Assembly (NCBI GenBank): GCA_943372645.1
Contig: CALRZN010000010.1
Location: 94,389 to 158,388 of the forward strand
DNA length: 64,000 nucleotides
DNA from: VBWE01 sp943372645
GTDB taxonomy: Bacteria; Bacteroidota; Bacteroidia; Palsa-965
Direction: 5' to 3'
Below are positions 35,347-43,964 of the stretch, piece after piece; position 1 is the stretch's first letter; each line of letters starts with the position of its first letter. The notes below the pieces were generated by a model, which was not told where the DNA came from, searched no databases, and saw only the letters and a list, made by a program, of their open reading frames with translations. Both the position numbers and the translations under genes were made by a program.

Positions 35347-36621
35347 TTGCTTACGTTACTCGTTATCGTTTTTATTGCGGGCTACACCGCCATTGCCCTG
35401 GAGCATACGCTGCGCGTGAGCAAATCGGCTACGGCACTGATTACCGGTGTGTTGTGCTGGACCATTTTTATGAGTACCGGCGAAAAAACGTTTATCAACG
35501 AAGAACTGCAGCATCACCTCAGCGGCATTGCCTCCATTCTTTTTTTCCTGCTCGGTGCCATGACAGTGGTGGAACTGATTGATGCGCACGACGGTTTTGA
35601 TGTATTAACGAGCCGCATAAAAACAACCAGCAAACGAAAACTGCTGTTGCTGGTAGGTGTGTTTGCCTTTTTTCTTTCTGCCCTGCTCGATAACCTGACT
35701 ACTGCGATTGTGATGGTGGCGGTAGTCAACAAATTGATACCGGATCAGAAAGATCGTTTTATTTTCGGCGGCGTTACCATCATCGCGGCCAATGCTGGCG
35801 GAGCGTGGTCGCCTATCGGCGATGTTACCACCACCATGCTTTGGATTGCACACCGGATCAGTTCGGTGGAAGTAATGCTCCGGGTCTTCATACCGGCGCT
35901 TGTTTCTTTTATTGTACCGATGCTGATCCTGGTTTATCGTGTAAAAGGAAATACCGAACCGTTTACACCTGATACAAACGAAAGCGAACTGAAAACTTCG
36001 GCTGCCGAACGCAAAATTGTATTCTGGAGCGGGCTGGGCATTCTTGTACTTGTCCCTGTTTTTAAATCGGTAACACACCTTGAACCCTACATGGGCATGC
36101 TGCTCGGCGTAGGCATATTGTGGCTCATTACCGAATTGATTCACAAAAAAAAGAACGACGAAGAAAAACATGCGCTTTCGGTAGCCCACGCGCTGCGCCG
36201 CATTGATACGCCGAGTGTATTGTTTTTCTTCGGCATCCTGCTGGCGGTGGCTGCACTGGAAAGCACGGGCATACTGCACGACCTTTCGCAGGGCATGGCC
36301 GAACGCATCGGCAACATTGACCTGATAACGATAACCACGGGGCTGGCTTCGGCCGTGGTTGATAACGTTCCGCTGGTGGCCGGTGCCATAGGCATGTACC
36401 CGGAATCGCAGTACGGGCTCGATCATTATTTCTGGCATTTCCTGGCCTATGCGGCAGGAACAGGCGGCAGCATTCTCATCATCGGGTCGGCTGCAGGCGT
36501 TGCGGTGATGGGTTTGCAGAACATCAGTTTCGGCTGGTACCTGCGCCACATTTCGCTGGCTGCGCTGGCGGGATATGCGGCCGGGGCGCTGGTGTATATC
36601 GGGCTGGGATCGTTTTATTAA
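35347..36621 (+). CDS. nhaD: NhaD-type sodium/proton antiporter
   Basis: The 424-residue protein matches NhaD: about 12 membrane segments, the block LSALLDNLTTAIVMVAVV and GGAWSPIGDVTTTMLWI, both typical of the ion-transporter superfamily core. Near the C-terminus SAVVDNVPLVAGAIGM is the second conserved half. It exchanges sodium for protons to hold pH and salt balance. No ATG is available; the frame starts at TTG 35347 (MLTLLVIVFIAGYTAIALEH). It is divergent from the permease gene and followed by the sensor phosphatase. Confidence 0.88.
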   Translation: MLTLLVIVFIAGYTAIALEHTLRVSKSATALITGVLCWTIFMSTGEKTFINEELQHHLSGIASILFFLLGAMTVVELIDAHDGFDVLTSRIKTTSKRKLLLLVGVFAFFLSALLDNLTTAIVMVAVVNKLIPDQKDRFIFGGVTIIAANAGGAWSPIGDVTTTMLWIAHRISSVEVMLRVFIPALVSFIVPMLILVYRVKGNTEPFTPDTNESELKTSAAERKIVFWSGLGILVLVPVFKSVTHLEPYMGMLLGVGILWLITELIHKKKNDEEKHALSVAHALRRIDTPSVLFFFGILLAVAALESTGILHDLSQGMAERIGNIDLITITTGLASAVVDNVPLVAGAIGMYPESQYGLDHYFWHFLAYAAGTGGSILIIGSAAGVAVMGLQNISFGWYLRHISLAALAGYAAGALVYIGLGSFY

Positions 36622-36674
36622 GTTTACCTGCTTTGTTTTTTGTCAGTAACAAGAACACGCAACTGCTGAATCCT

Positions 36675-36682
36675 TATATTTG
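36675..36682 (+). promoter_or_regulatory. -7 promoter box (TATATTTG) for the SpoIIE-type phosphatase gene
   Basis: TATATTTG is a perfect TAnnTTTG box only four bases before the GTG start at 36686, so the transcript would be nearly leaderless. No TTG lies at the expected upstream distance. Confidence 0.5.
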
Positions 36683-36685
36683 ATC

Positions 36686-38863
36686 GTGCACAAAAAACAA
36701 ACGCTCCATTTTCTTTTCCTCCTTTATGCACTTGCCGGGTTTGCGCAGCAGCCGGGTAAAGCGGGACAGGTTATTACCTTAAAAGAAGGCAGTGTTTCGT
36801 TATCGGCACAAGCGTGGCGCTACAAAAGCGGGAACGATTTGCGCGGCGCCGATCCGAAACTGAACGACAGTGCGTGGGCATTTCTTTCGCCGGAGTTTTA
36901 CACCGACAGCGTCAGGCCGGGCACATTCAGCGGCATGGGCTGGTTTCGCTTTTCGTTTACGATAGATACTACGCTCGTTAACCAGCCTCTTTCTTTTGTG
37001 CTGGAACAGCAGGGTGCCTCCGAAATTTTTCTCAACGGCATGTTGCTCCACCGCTTCGGAACGGTGGGTACCGATGCCGCCAGCGAATCGGCCGAACTGC
37101 CGCAGGACCGCCCGGTTGCGTTTGCTGTTTCGCGACGCGGCCCGCATGTGCTTGCGGTACGTTATTCCAATTTTTCACCGGAAACATCCTATGACAGCAA
37201 CGGGCAAAAACGGGCCGGATTTTCACTGCGCGTAACGAAATACGACGAGCACCTCGATTCGTTTATTACGTTCAGCCTGACTTACATGAACATTATTTCG
37301 TTTGCCACATGCCTGTTCCTGGTTATTGCGCTTATGCACCTGATGCTTTATCTTTTTTACAAAGCGAAAAAACAGAATTTTTATTTTTTCCTGTTTACGT
37401 TTGCTATTGCCCTGGCGTTTGGCAGTGTGCTCGGCGGTTCACTCACCAACAGCCCTTCCGCCGGCAGTTTTTTCAACCTCGGCAAGGTTTTATTTATGCC
37501 TGTTATTTTCTTCACCCTGCACCTGCTCGTCTATTCCTTTTTCCGCAACAAACTGCCGCGCATCCTGCTCATCAGCGGGGCGCTGGCGCTGCTGGGTATT
37601 CTTTTCCTCTGGATTGCGCCCGGGCTTTCGATGCTTGTAATCCTGCTGCTGCTTGCGCCACTCGTATCGTTTGACATGATCCGCAACGTGATAATTGCGG
37701 TGCGTAAAAAACTACCGGGCGCATGGATTATCGGCATCGGTTTCGGGCTGTTTGTTTTGTTTTTTATTATTCTTTCCGTGCTGCTTCTGGTGGTTATTAT
37801 CGGCCAGTCAAATGTAAAAGTGAGTCCTGACGATACCACAGGGGTATTGCTCATTGTTCTTTTTTCTGTCGGTGTTTTCAGCATCCCGGCTTCCATGTCT
37901 ATTTACCTTGCACGTGATTTTTCACAAACCAACCGCAGCCTCGAGCACAAACTGGCCGAGGTGGAAAAACTTTCGGCGCAAACGATCGAACAGGAAAAAG
38001 AAAAACAACGCATCCTCGAAAATCAAAACATTGTGCTGGAAGAACAGGTGAACGCGCGCACCGCTGAAATATCGGAGCAGAAAAAAATAATTGAGGAGAA
38101 AAACAAAGACATTACCGACAGCATAACCTATGCGCGGCGTATCCAGCAGGCCATGCTGCCTTCAAACGAATTTATCCACCGCCTGTTCCCGGATGCATTT
38201 GTGTTGTTCCGTCCGAAAGACATCGTAAGCGGCGATTTTTACTGGTTCGGCACAAAAAACGAAATTGCATTTGCCATTCTCGGCGACTGCACCGGCCACG
38301 GTGTTCCGGGCGCGCTGATGAGTATGATCGGGCACAATATGCTCGACCAGCTGATTCTTGAAAAAGGCATTACCGATCCGGGCAAAATACTGAGCGGTCT
38401 GCACGAAGGTGTGCGCAGTGCATTAAAACAGCAGGGCAGTTCGGATACGCGCGACGGCATGGACATCGCAGTTACCGCATTCGACCGGAAAAACGGAACC
38501 CTAACGTTTGCAGGCGCAAACCGCCCGTGCTGGTTCATCGGGGCTGACAATACGATGCAGGAGCTGAAAGGAACCAAACATGCCATTGGCGGTTTGCAGA
38601 ACGATGCCGCACCGGTTTTTGAAAACCATGCATTGCCGGCAACTCAGGTAAAAGCGGTTTATCTTACTTCAGACGGGTATGCGGATCAGTTCGGCGGTGA
38701 AAACGGTAAAAAGTTTATGACCAAAAATCTGAAAGCATTGCTGGAACGCCACAGTCACGAAAACGCGCAGACCCAGCTGATGGTACTGGCAAACAACCTC
38801 GATGCCTGGAAAATGAACCGCGAACAGGTTGATGATGTGTGTGTTATCGGCATCCGGCTTTGA
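36686..38863 (+). CDS. 7TM sensor with C-terminal SpoIIE-type (PP2C) phosphatase
   Basis: The 725-residue protein has a signal peptide (MHKKQTLHFLFLLYALAGFA). A beta-rich sensor domain (about 30-190; WFRFSFTIDTTL, QQGASEIFLNGMLLHRFG) is followed by seven membrane helices (about 200-410) and a coiled coil (about 420-475). The last is a SpoIIE/RsbU-type PP2C domain (YARRIQQAMLPS, KDIVSGDFYWF, GDCTGHGVPGALMSMIGH). These proteins dephosphorylate anti-sigma antagonists or regulate through partner switching. The 7TM half resembles 7TMR-DISM receptors. Start uncertain: GTG 36686 is preferred to TTG 36680, because the signal peptide then begins at once and the TTG is part of the promoter box. No anti-sigma partner gene is next to it. 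Confidence 0.88.
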   Translation: MHKKQTLHFLFLLYALAGFAQQPGKAGQVITLKEGSVSLSAQAWRYKSGNDLRGADPKLNDSAWAFLSPEFYTDSVRPGTFSGMGWFRFSFTIDTTLVNQPLSFVLEQQGASEIFLNGMLLHRFGTVGTDAASESAELPQDRPVAFAVSRRGPHVLAVRYSNFSPETSYDSNGQKRAGFSLRVTKYDEHLDSFITFSLTYMNIISFATCLFLVIALMHLMLYLFYKAKKQNFYFFLFTFAIALAFGSVLGGSLTNSPSAGSFFNLGKVLFMPVIFFTLHLLVYSFFRNKLPRILLISGALALLGILFLWIAPGLSMLVILLLLAPLVSFDMIRNVIIAVRKKLPGAWIIGIGFGLFVLFFIILSVLLLVVIIGQSNVKVSPDDTTGVLLIVLFSVGVFSIPASMSIYLARDFSQTNRSLEHKLAEVEKLSAQTIEQEKEKQRILENQNIVLEEQVNARTAEISEQKKIIEEKNKDITDSITYARRIQQAMLPSNEFIHRLFPDAFVLFRPKDIVSGDFYWFGTKNEIAFAILGDCTGHGVPGALMSMIGHNMLDQLILEKGITDPGKILSGLHEGVRSALKQQGSSDTRDGMDIAVTAFDRKNGTLTFAGANRPCWFIGADNTMQELKGTKHAIGGLQNDAAPVFENHALPATQVKAVYLTSDGYADQFGGENGKKFMTKNLKALLERHSHENAQTQLMVLANNLDAWKMNREQVDDVCVIGIRL

Positions 38864-38922
38864 TATCCTATAAATGCACTGATTTATCCCTATTCTGCAT
38901 GTTTCGTGAATGGACATTTTGT

Positions 38923-38930
38923 TAGCTTTG
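38923..38930 (+). promoter_or_regulatory. -7 promoter box (TAGCTTTG) for the short T9SS cargo gene
   Basis: TAGCTTTG fits TAnnTTTG and lies 29 bases before the ATG at 38960. No TTG is seen at the expected upstream spacing. Confidence 0.5.
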
Positions 38931-38959
38931 CACCACCAACCAAACAAACTAACCATTTT

Positions 38960-39799
38960 ATGAAGAAACTTTTACTCGCTATCCTCAGCGTAGCTGGTGT
39001 TACCACCATGCAGGCACAAATTCAGCAGCTTTTAGCTGACACAAGCACAGAAGTTACCGGGGCTGCCGGTTCAGGCCCGTGGACTTCTACTTCGACCAAT
39101 TTCGGAACTGTACTTTGCGACGCAGCCTCGTGCGGAACCTGCGGTGGCCCGTGCGCCCCGGCAACAGGAACCTGGTACGCCTGGTTTGGCGGTGCAGGCG
39201 GAACAGATGAAATCGGTACGCTTACCCAAACCTTTAATGCTGCACAGGCTGGTCCTGCCGCCCTGCGTTTTATGTATTACCTGCCGATCAACTCGGGTGT
39301 TACAGCTGACTCGATCACTGCTTCGCTCGACGGAAACGTACTTTGGGTTAAAACAGCAGTTGACAGCTCCCAGTTCAATTCCGGTTACACACCAGTAACT
39401 GTACTCATTCCTGCACTTGCTGCCGGAAACCACACCGTTGAATTCTACGGCCACGAAACCGGAACCGGCACAAACGCATTCAACGCGCTTGTTGACGACA
39501 TCACCATCTGGCAGGGAACTGGCATCGGTTATACCGAGTATTCACTTGAAGAAGGTATCGCTATCAGCCAGAACGTGCAGGAAAGCACACTCAATGTGTC
39601 GCTGAACCTTCCGCGTGAGTCGGATCTGAACATCACTATCACTGACATCTTCGGCAAAGTAATTGCCAGCAGCGATGTGAAAGGTGCTAAAAACAACTAC
39701 ATCACATTCAGCACTACTGAATTTGCTGCAGGTGTTTACAACATCACCATCAACAACGGTCATTCGAAACTGAACCGTAAAGTGTTTATCCAGCGCTAA
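38960..39799 (+). CDS. Secreted protein with T9SS type A sorting domain
   Basis: The 279-residue protein has a signal peptide (residues 1-19, ending TMQA-Q) and a central beta-sandwich domain (about 40-190) containing GPWTSTSTNFGTVLCD, four close cysteines (CDAASCGTCGGPC) and PAALRFMYYLPINS. That domain looks like a carbohydrate-binding or jelly-roll fold. The C-terminal 75 residues form a type A sorting domain: ISQNVQESTLNVSLNLP, ITDIFGKVIASSDVKG, FAAGVYNITINN and a basic end KVFIQR. Cargo of this kind is exported by the T9SS and anchored or released outside. It is monocistronic, with its own promoter and terminator. Confidence 0.85.
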   Translation: MKKLLLAILSVAGVTTMQAQIQQLLADTSTEVTGAAGSGPWTSTSTNFGTVLCDAASCGTCGGPCAPATGTWYAWFGGAGGTDEIGTLTQTFNAAQAGPAALRFMYYLPINSGVTADSITASLDGNVLWVKTAVDSSQFNSGYTPVTVLIPALAAGNHTVEFYGHETGTGTNAFNALVDDITIWQGTGIGYTEYSLEEGIAISQNVQESTLNVSLNLPRESDLNITITDIFGKVIASSDVKGAKNNYITFSTTEFAAGVYNITINNGHSKLNRKVFIQR

Positions 39800-39823
39800 G
39801 CGCTGACTGTTTTGCGATAAAAC

Positions 39824-39852
39824 AAAAAAGGGAGCCGCTGGCTCCCTTTTTT
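39824..39852. terminator. Bidirectional terminator between the T9SS cargo and DUF2452 genes
   Basis: GGGAGCC (39830-39836) and GGCTCCC (39840-39846) form the stem, with six A residues before and eight T residues after. It serves both convergent genes. Confidence 0.85.
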
Positions 39853-40284
39853 TTATGCGTTCAGTATTTCCCAGGTGTGATCGGAAAGCAGTTTTACTGT
39901 TGCCTCAAAGGCGTATGGCATACTGCTCCCCCACTCGTCAGGCGCAATCATGGAGAGTACAAACTTCCCGTCTTTTTTCAGGTAGAGGTGATAGGTGTGG
40001 CCGATGAGCGGTTTGAAATTCATCTCGGCCTGGTAAATTTTTTCAGAGAGTTCAACACGCTGGTGTACTTCCTGCGCCTGGGCGATGAGCAGCTCCACGT
40101 GTTTCCTGATTTTATCCAGTTCTTTGTTCGTCTGCTCATACATAGCCGACATGGCCAGCCCCTTGGTGCGGCCTTTGTCAATGGGCCGTATTACCGCACT
40201 GCCAACCGTATGGGCGTAAGGCAGCAGCCCGGGATTTTCGGTTGTTTTTGTTTTATCAATCGGGTTGATTTCTTCTTCCTGCAT
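39853..40284 (-). CDS. DUF2452 family protein
   Basis: The 143-residue soluble protein resembles the DUF2452 family: an N-terminal PIDKxKTTENPGLLPYAHTVGSAVI segment, a helical middle (YEQTNKELDKIRKHVELLIAQ) and YHLYLKKDGKFVLSMIAPDEWG near the end. The function is not known to me. I start it at ATG 40284 (MQEEEINP), since an upstream extension would overlap the reductase gene. It is 16 bases downstream of that gene on the same strand, so likely cotranscribed. Confidence 0.75.
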   Translation of the reverse strand: MQEEEINPIDKTKTTENPGLLPYAHTVGSAVIRPIDKGRTKGLAMSAMYEQTNKELDKIRKHVELLIAQAQEVHQRVELSEKIYQAEMNFKPLIGHTYHLYLKKDGKFVLSMIAPDEWGSSMPYAFEATVKLLSDHTWEILNA

Positions 40285-40300
40285 CGCGGTATAAACAACT

Positions 40301-41239
40301 TCAGGGAACAATTGTTTGCAGCTGTGCATCTACAACCGCCAGTCCTTCTTCAAACGTATGCGGTTTGTAACCGAGGTCGTGTTTTGCTTTGTCAAGAATG
40401 AACCCGGTGCGGGGCGGACGTTTGGCGGGCTGCGAAAGCGTATCGCTTTTCACCGCTTTGATGAGTGATTCGTCCAGTTTCCAGAAGCGCGCCACGCGCT
40501 GCACCAGTTCCAGGATGGGCATAAAATCGTTTCCGGAAATATGATAAATCCCTGTAGCACTTTTTTCTGCCGCCAGTATGCAGGCTTCGGCCAGGTCTTC
40601 GGCCAGCGTGGGGTTACGGAACTGATCGTCCACCACCGGAATCTGTTGCCCTTTCGCAAGCGCACCTTTTGCCCACAGCACAATGTTCGAACGGCTCATG
40701 TTATCCACGACGCCATAAACGAGCATGGTGCGCAACACGGCAACATGGAGTTTTGAAGCGAGCACGATACGTTCGGCTTCCGTTTTCGACCAGGCGTAAT
40801 AACTCAGCGGGTTGGGTGCGGCATCTTCGCGGTACGGACCGGCAGTGCCATCGAAAATAAAATCGGTGGAGAGGTGAATGAAATGCGTATTCACAATCGG
40901 ATCGGCTTCCGCAATTTCCCAGCACGCATCAACAAGGTGCTGAACCGCCGTAACATTTAATGCGAGGCATTCTTCTTTTTTTGTTTCGCAGGCATCCACA
41001 TTGGTCATCGCCGCGGTGTTGATGAGTACATCCGGCAGGTAACGGTGCATGATTGCTGAAACGGCATTGCGGTCGGTAATATCGAGTGATTCGTAGGTAT
41101 AACCGTCTTTGTGCAGCAGCCTGTTTTCACCAACGGACGTGGCAATGATATTCCAGCCGCCGCGTTTCACCAGGGCATAAATTAATTTCTGTCCGAGCAG
41201 GCCGTTGCTGCCGGTGATGAGGATCGTTTTGGTGCTCAT
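40301..41239 (-). CDS. dTDP-4-dehydrorhamnose reductase-like sugar nucleotide reductase
   Basis: The 312-residue short-chain dehydrogenase of the RmlD type has the dinucleotide site ITGSNGLLGQKL at its start and the YAWSKTEAE motif (catalytic Tyr and Lys). INTAAMTNVDACE is also characteristic of RmlD. The expected reaction is NAD(P)H reduction of dTDP-4-dehydro-rhamnose for envelope glycan. The other rhamnose genes are not in the window, so it could be another sugar reductase. It follows the channel gene by three bases. Confidence 0.85.
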   Translation of the reverse strand: MSTKTILITGSNGLLGQKLIYALVKRGGWNIIATSVGENRLLHKDGYTYESLDITDRNAVSAIMHRYLPDVLINTAAMTNVDACETKKEECLALNVTAVQHLVDACWEIAEADPIVNTHFIHLSTDFIFDGTAGPYREDAAPNPLSYYAWSKTEAERIVLASKLHVAVLRTMLVYGVVDNMSRSNIVLWAKGALAKGQQIPVVDDQFRNPTLAEDLAEACILAAEKSATGIYHISGNDFMPILELVQRVARFWKLDESLIKAVKSDTLSQPAKRPPRTGFILDKAKHDLGYKPHTFEEGLAVVDAQLQTIVP

Positions 41240-41242
41240 TAT

Positions 41243-42259
41243 TTAAACAGTAGAAAACATTTCCCGCAGTTTGCGGATTTGCTCGGGCGTGCCGAGTACG
41301 AATAATTTGCCGTCGGGAATCAGCTGTGTATCCGGCGACGGATTGATTACATATTCCCCGTTGCCTTTTTTAAAACCGACAATGTTGGCGCCGGACTTGT
41401 TGCGTATTTCCAGGTCTTTGATGGTTTTATTGCGCAGCGGTTCGGGCAGGTTATCAAACGTAATTTCTTCGAGGTTGATTTCCGGCCCGCCCTGCCCGGT
41501 GATGTAATCAATGAACTCGATTACATCCGGTTTCAGTACCAGCGAGGCCATGTGTGCACCACCGATTTTATCAGGCATAATTACATTATCGGCACCGGCT
41601 GTTTTCAGTTTGCGGTCGGAATTATCGTCGGAAGCGCGGCTGATAATCGTAAGATTCGGATTGAGCGAACGCGCGGTAAGTACAATAAAAACATTATCGG
41701 CATCAATCGGCAGCGTGGTGATGAGTGCGGCTGCACGTTCCACACCGGCTTTCAGCAACACTTCGTCCTGCGTGGCATCGCCTTCGAGCACGAGGTGCGA
41801 AAACTTGTGGTTCAGTTTTTCCACTTCGTCTTTTTTCTGCTCCACCACCACAAACCGTTTGTCGTGTTTTTTCAGCACCTGCGCCGCCTGCCTGCCGTTA
41901 CGTCCGTAACCGCAGATAATGACATGTCCGTTTAGTTTTTCGATCGCGTTCAATGTTTTCAGATGTCTGTAATAATCGCGGAACTCGCCGTCAATAACAT
42001 AACCTGTTACGGACGTAATCGCATACGCAAAAGTACCAAATCCGGTGATGATAAGAAATGCAGTAAACAAACGCCCCGGATCGCTCAGCGGCTGCACTTC
42101 CATAAAACCCACGGTACCGATGGTGATGATGGTCATGTAAAACGCATCAAAAAAACGGTAGCCTTCAATAAGCATATAACCGGCCACGCCGATACATACC
42201 ACAGTCAGCAGCAACAGTGCTGCATAATAAAGCCGTTTAAATATGCGAAAAGAGAACAC
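41243..42259 (-). CDS. Ion channel with RCK domains (potassium-channel family, altered filter)
   Basis: The 338-residue protein has two membrane helices around a pore loop (residues about 12-30 and 63-83), then a Rossmann RCK domain (GHVIICGYGRNG; GxGxxG at 117-122) and a C-terminal TrkA-C domain. The pore helix and filter read TIITIGTVGFMEVQPLS. The four-residue filter core TVGF is intact, but the last glycine of the TVGYG/TVGFG signature is methionine (M53), and I checked this at the DNA level. GTG at 42259 begins the first helix. It may gate on nucleotides and either conduct K+ poorly or have other selectivity. Confidence 0.85.
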   Translation of the reverse strand: MFSFRIFKRLYYAALLLLTVVCIGVAGYMLIEGYRFFDAFYMTIITIGTVGFMEVQPLSDPGRLFTAFLIITGFGTFAYAITSVTGYVIDGEFRDYYRHLKTLNAIEKLNGHVIICGYGRNGRQAAQVLKKHDKRFVVVEQKKDEVEKLNHKFSHLVLEGDATQDEVLLKAGVERAAALITTLPIDADNVFIVLTARSLNPNLTIISRASDDNSDRKLKTAGADNVIMPDKIGGAHMASLVLKPDVIEFIDYITGQGGPEINLEEITFDNLPEPLRNKTIKDLEIRNKSGANIVGFKKGNGEYVINPSPDTQLIPDGKLFVLGTPEQIRKLREMFSTV

Positions 42260-42285
42260 CCGGTAAAGTTACCGTTTTTTGGCAA

Positions 42286-42534
42286 TCAGATATCCCACAC
42301 GCTGGCACGCGGACGGCGGAAGGGATTGCGGGGTTTAAAGTACTCTTTGTGTTCGAGGATAAACGCCATGACGAAATAAACGATCACCGGCGATCCTACC
42401 GTAAAAAACGAGAGGTAGATAAAATACATCCGGATTTTGGTGGCCCTGATACCCAGTTTTTTTCCCCACCACGAACACACCCCATACGCACGGTGTTCGA
42501 ACCAGGAAGCAATCGAATTGGCAAAGCGATTCAT
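42286..42534 (-). CDS. PspC domain protein
   Basis: The 82-residue protein starts with an amphipathic segment (MNRFANSIASWFEHRAYGVCSWWGKKLGI), then TKIRMYFIYLSFFTVGSPVIVYFVMAFIL as the PspC membrane helices, and ends with a polar tail. PspC proteins are inner membrane proteins often linked to membrane stress. It is 26 bases after the DUF2851 gene, on the same strand. Confidence 0.8.
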   Translation of the reverse strand: MNRFANSIASWFEHRAYGVCSWWGKKLGIRATKIRMYFIYLSFFTVGSPVIVYFVMAFILEHKEYFKPRNPFRRPRASVWDI

Positions 42535-42560
42535 CGTGAATGTTTTATCGGAGGTCTAAT

Positions 42561-43862
42561 TTAAACATTTTTCAGAATACGGTTACCAATTGCACAATGC
42601 AAACAGCGTTTTTCATTACAATATTTTTCTTTGAGCTGCAGCAGCGCCTGGCTGTCGAACGCCGAACGTAATTTCCAGCCGCAGGTTTTCCAGCCGGCAA
42701 TAATGGCATTGTCTTCGGGCGGCACCTGCTCCAGCAGCCGCAGGGCGCGATCGGTGTAGGTTTCGTCGCCCCGCTTTTTGCCGTACACAAAGAGGAACGG
42801 AATAATGGTATTGATGATGATCGTGTTTACCGTATTAGCACCAATTGTTTTTGTACTTGGCCGGGTTGGCGTACCAAAGCGATAGTGATCGCTCCAGTAA
42901 GCCGATGGGGTAACATGAAATAACGCATACAGTTCTTCCAGGTGCTGTGCCTCCATACACGAGCGGAACAGTTTGTGGTTTTCGCGCAGCAGGGCCGCCA
43001 GCTGGGCAATGCGCACCGTGGGAAAATTGGCCGGACGCATCCGCATAAACTTCCACTGGTGCCGGGGATTCCGCTCCAGGCGGTATTTCTGTTTCAGCAG
43101 GCGGTATTCGCGTTGCAGCAGGAACACGTAGGTTTCTTTATCGCTTTTGGGCAGCAGGCCCGACTGTCCGAAAAGCAATGCTTCGGTTATCAGCTGGCTG
43201 TTTTTGTGCCTGCTCAGTATTTTATACGGCATGGCTTTGGCCAGCCACTCAAACGGATCGGCATTTACTTTCATACCGAAGTAACGCGCAATCTGCTGGT
43301 AAAAGGTTTCTTCCCAGTCGTTCATGTTCTGCTGCAGGGCCTGCATAATGGCATCTGCCCGCATCTCCAGGCGCTCCACAAGCAGGCGTTCGGTCCAGCC
43401 GGTGATGGTTAATGCATCCACCTGTTTCAGTTGCGTGGCACAGGGCACCCAGTTGTTATTTGTGCAGAGCTGCTGAAAACGGCTCCACAGTTTCTGATCA
43501 ATACGGCCTTTCAGTTCCAGCGTGGGCAGAGGGGCGCCGTTGTTGCGCAGCACCGGCCGGTCGTTTTCGTACACCACATGCAATATTACATTGTCGTAGG
43601 CTTCATCCTCCTGGTGGCCGTGCTGCAGCCAGTCGGAAGCACGGGTGTGTACTTCCACGTTGCCGGCCCACAGTGTGTTACTGATGCGTACACGGGCATT
43701 GAAAAAATCGGGACCGGAGTCGGTGTTGTGTAACCCGGGGCGGAGAATTTCGAGGGGTTCGCCATCGGTGGTTTGCAGGTAGTGGTGATCAAAACTGCGG
43801 GTCTTCCAGAGGTACTGCAAAAAATCCTCATTCCATTCATACATCTTCACATTCATCTTCAC
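42561..43862 (-). CDS. DUF2851 family protein
   Basis: The 433-residue protein matches the Bacteroidota DUF2851 family. It has the segment EILRPGLHNTDSGPDFFNARVRI, the strand GNVEVHTRASDWLQHGH and the Cys-containing end CNEKRCLHCAIGNRI. The motif GPDFFNARV followed by GNVEVH recalls PD-(D/E)XK-like nuclease cores, which is only a suggestion. The first residues contain several possible ATGs (43862, or M3 and M7); the family typically starts around MYEWNEDFLQYLW. The gene precedes pspC, an arrangement common in the phylum. Confidence 0.85.
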   Translation of the reverse strand: MKMNVKMYEWNEDFLQYLWKTRSFDHHYLQTTDGEPLEILRPGLHNTDSGPDFFNARVRISNTLWAGNVEVHTRASDWLQHGHQEDEAYDNVILHVVYENDRPVLRNNGAPLPTLELKGRIDQKLWSRFQQLCTNNNWVPCATQLKQVDALTITGWTERLLVERLEMRADAIMQALQQNMNDWEETFYQQIARYFGMKVNADPFEWLAKAMPYKILSRHKNSQLITEALLFGQSGLLPKSDKETYVFLLQREYRLLKQKYRLERNPRHQWKFMRMRPANFPTVRIAQLAALLRENHKLFRSCMEAQHLEELYALFHVTPSAYWSDHYRFGTPTRPSTKTIGANTVNTIIINTIIPFLFVYGKKRGDETYTDRALRLLEQVPPEDNAIIAGWKTCGWKLRSAFDSQALLQLKEKYCNEKRCLHCAIGNRILKNV

Positions 43863-43964
43863 ATTGGGGTTTTTATGTTCAACTTCAGATACTATAATTT
43901 TTTTACCGCTATGTTTCGCATTTAATCAAAAACAAAATGATTGCAAAACTCATAACCACTAAGT

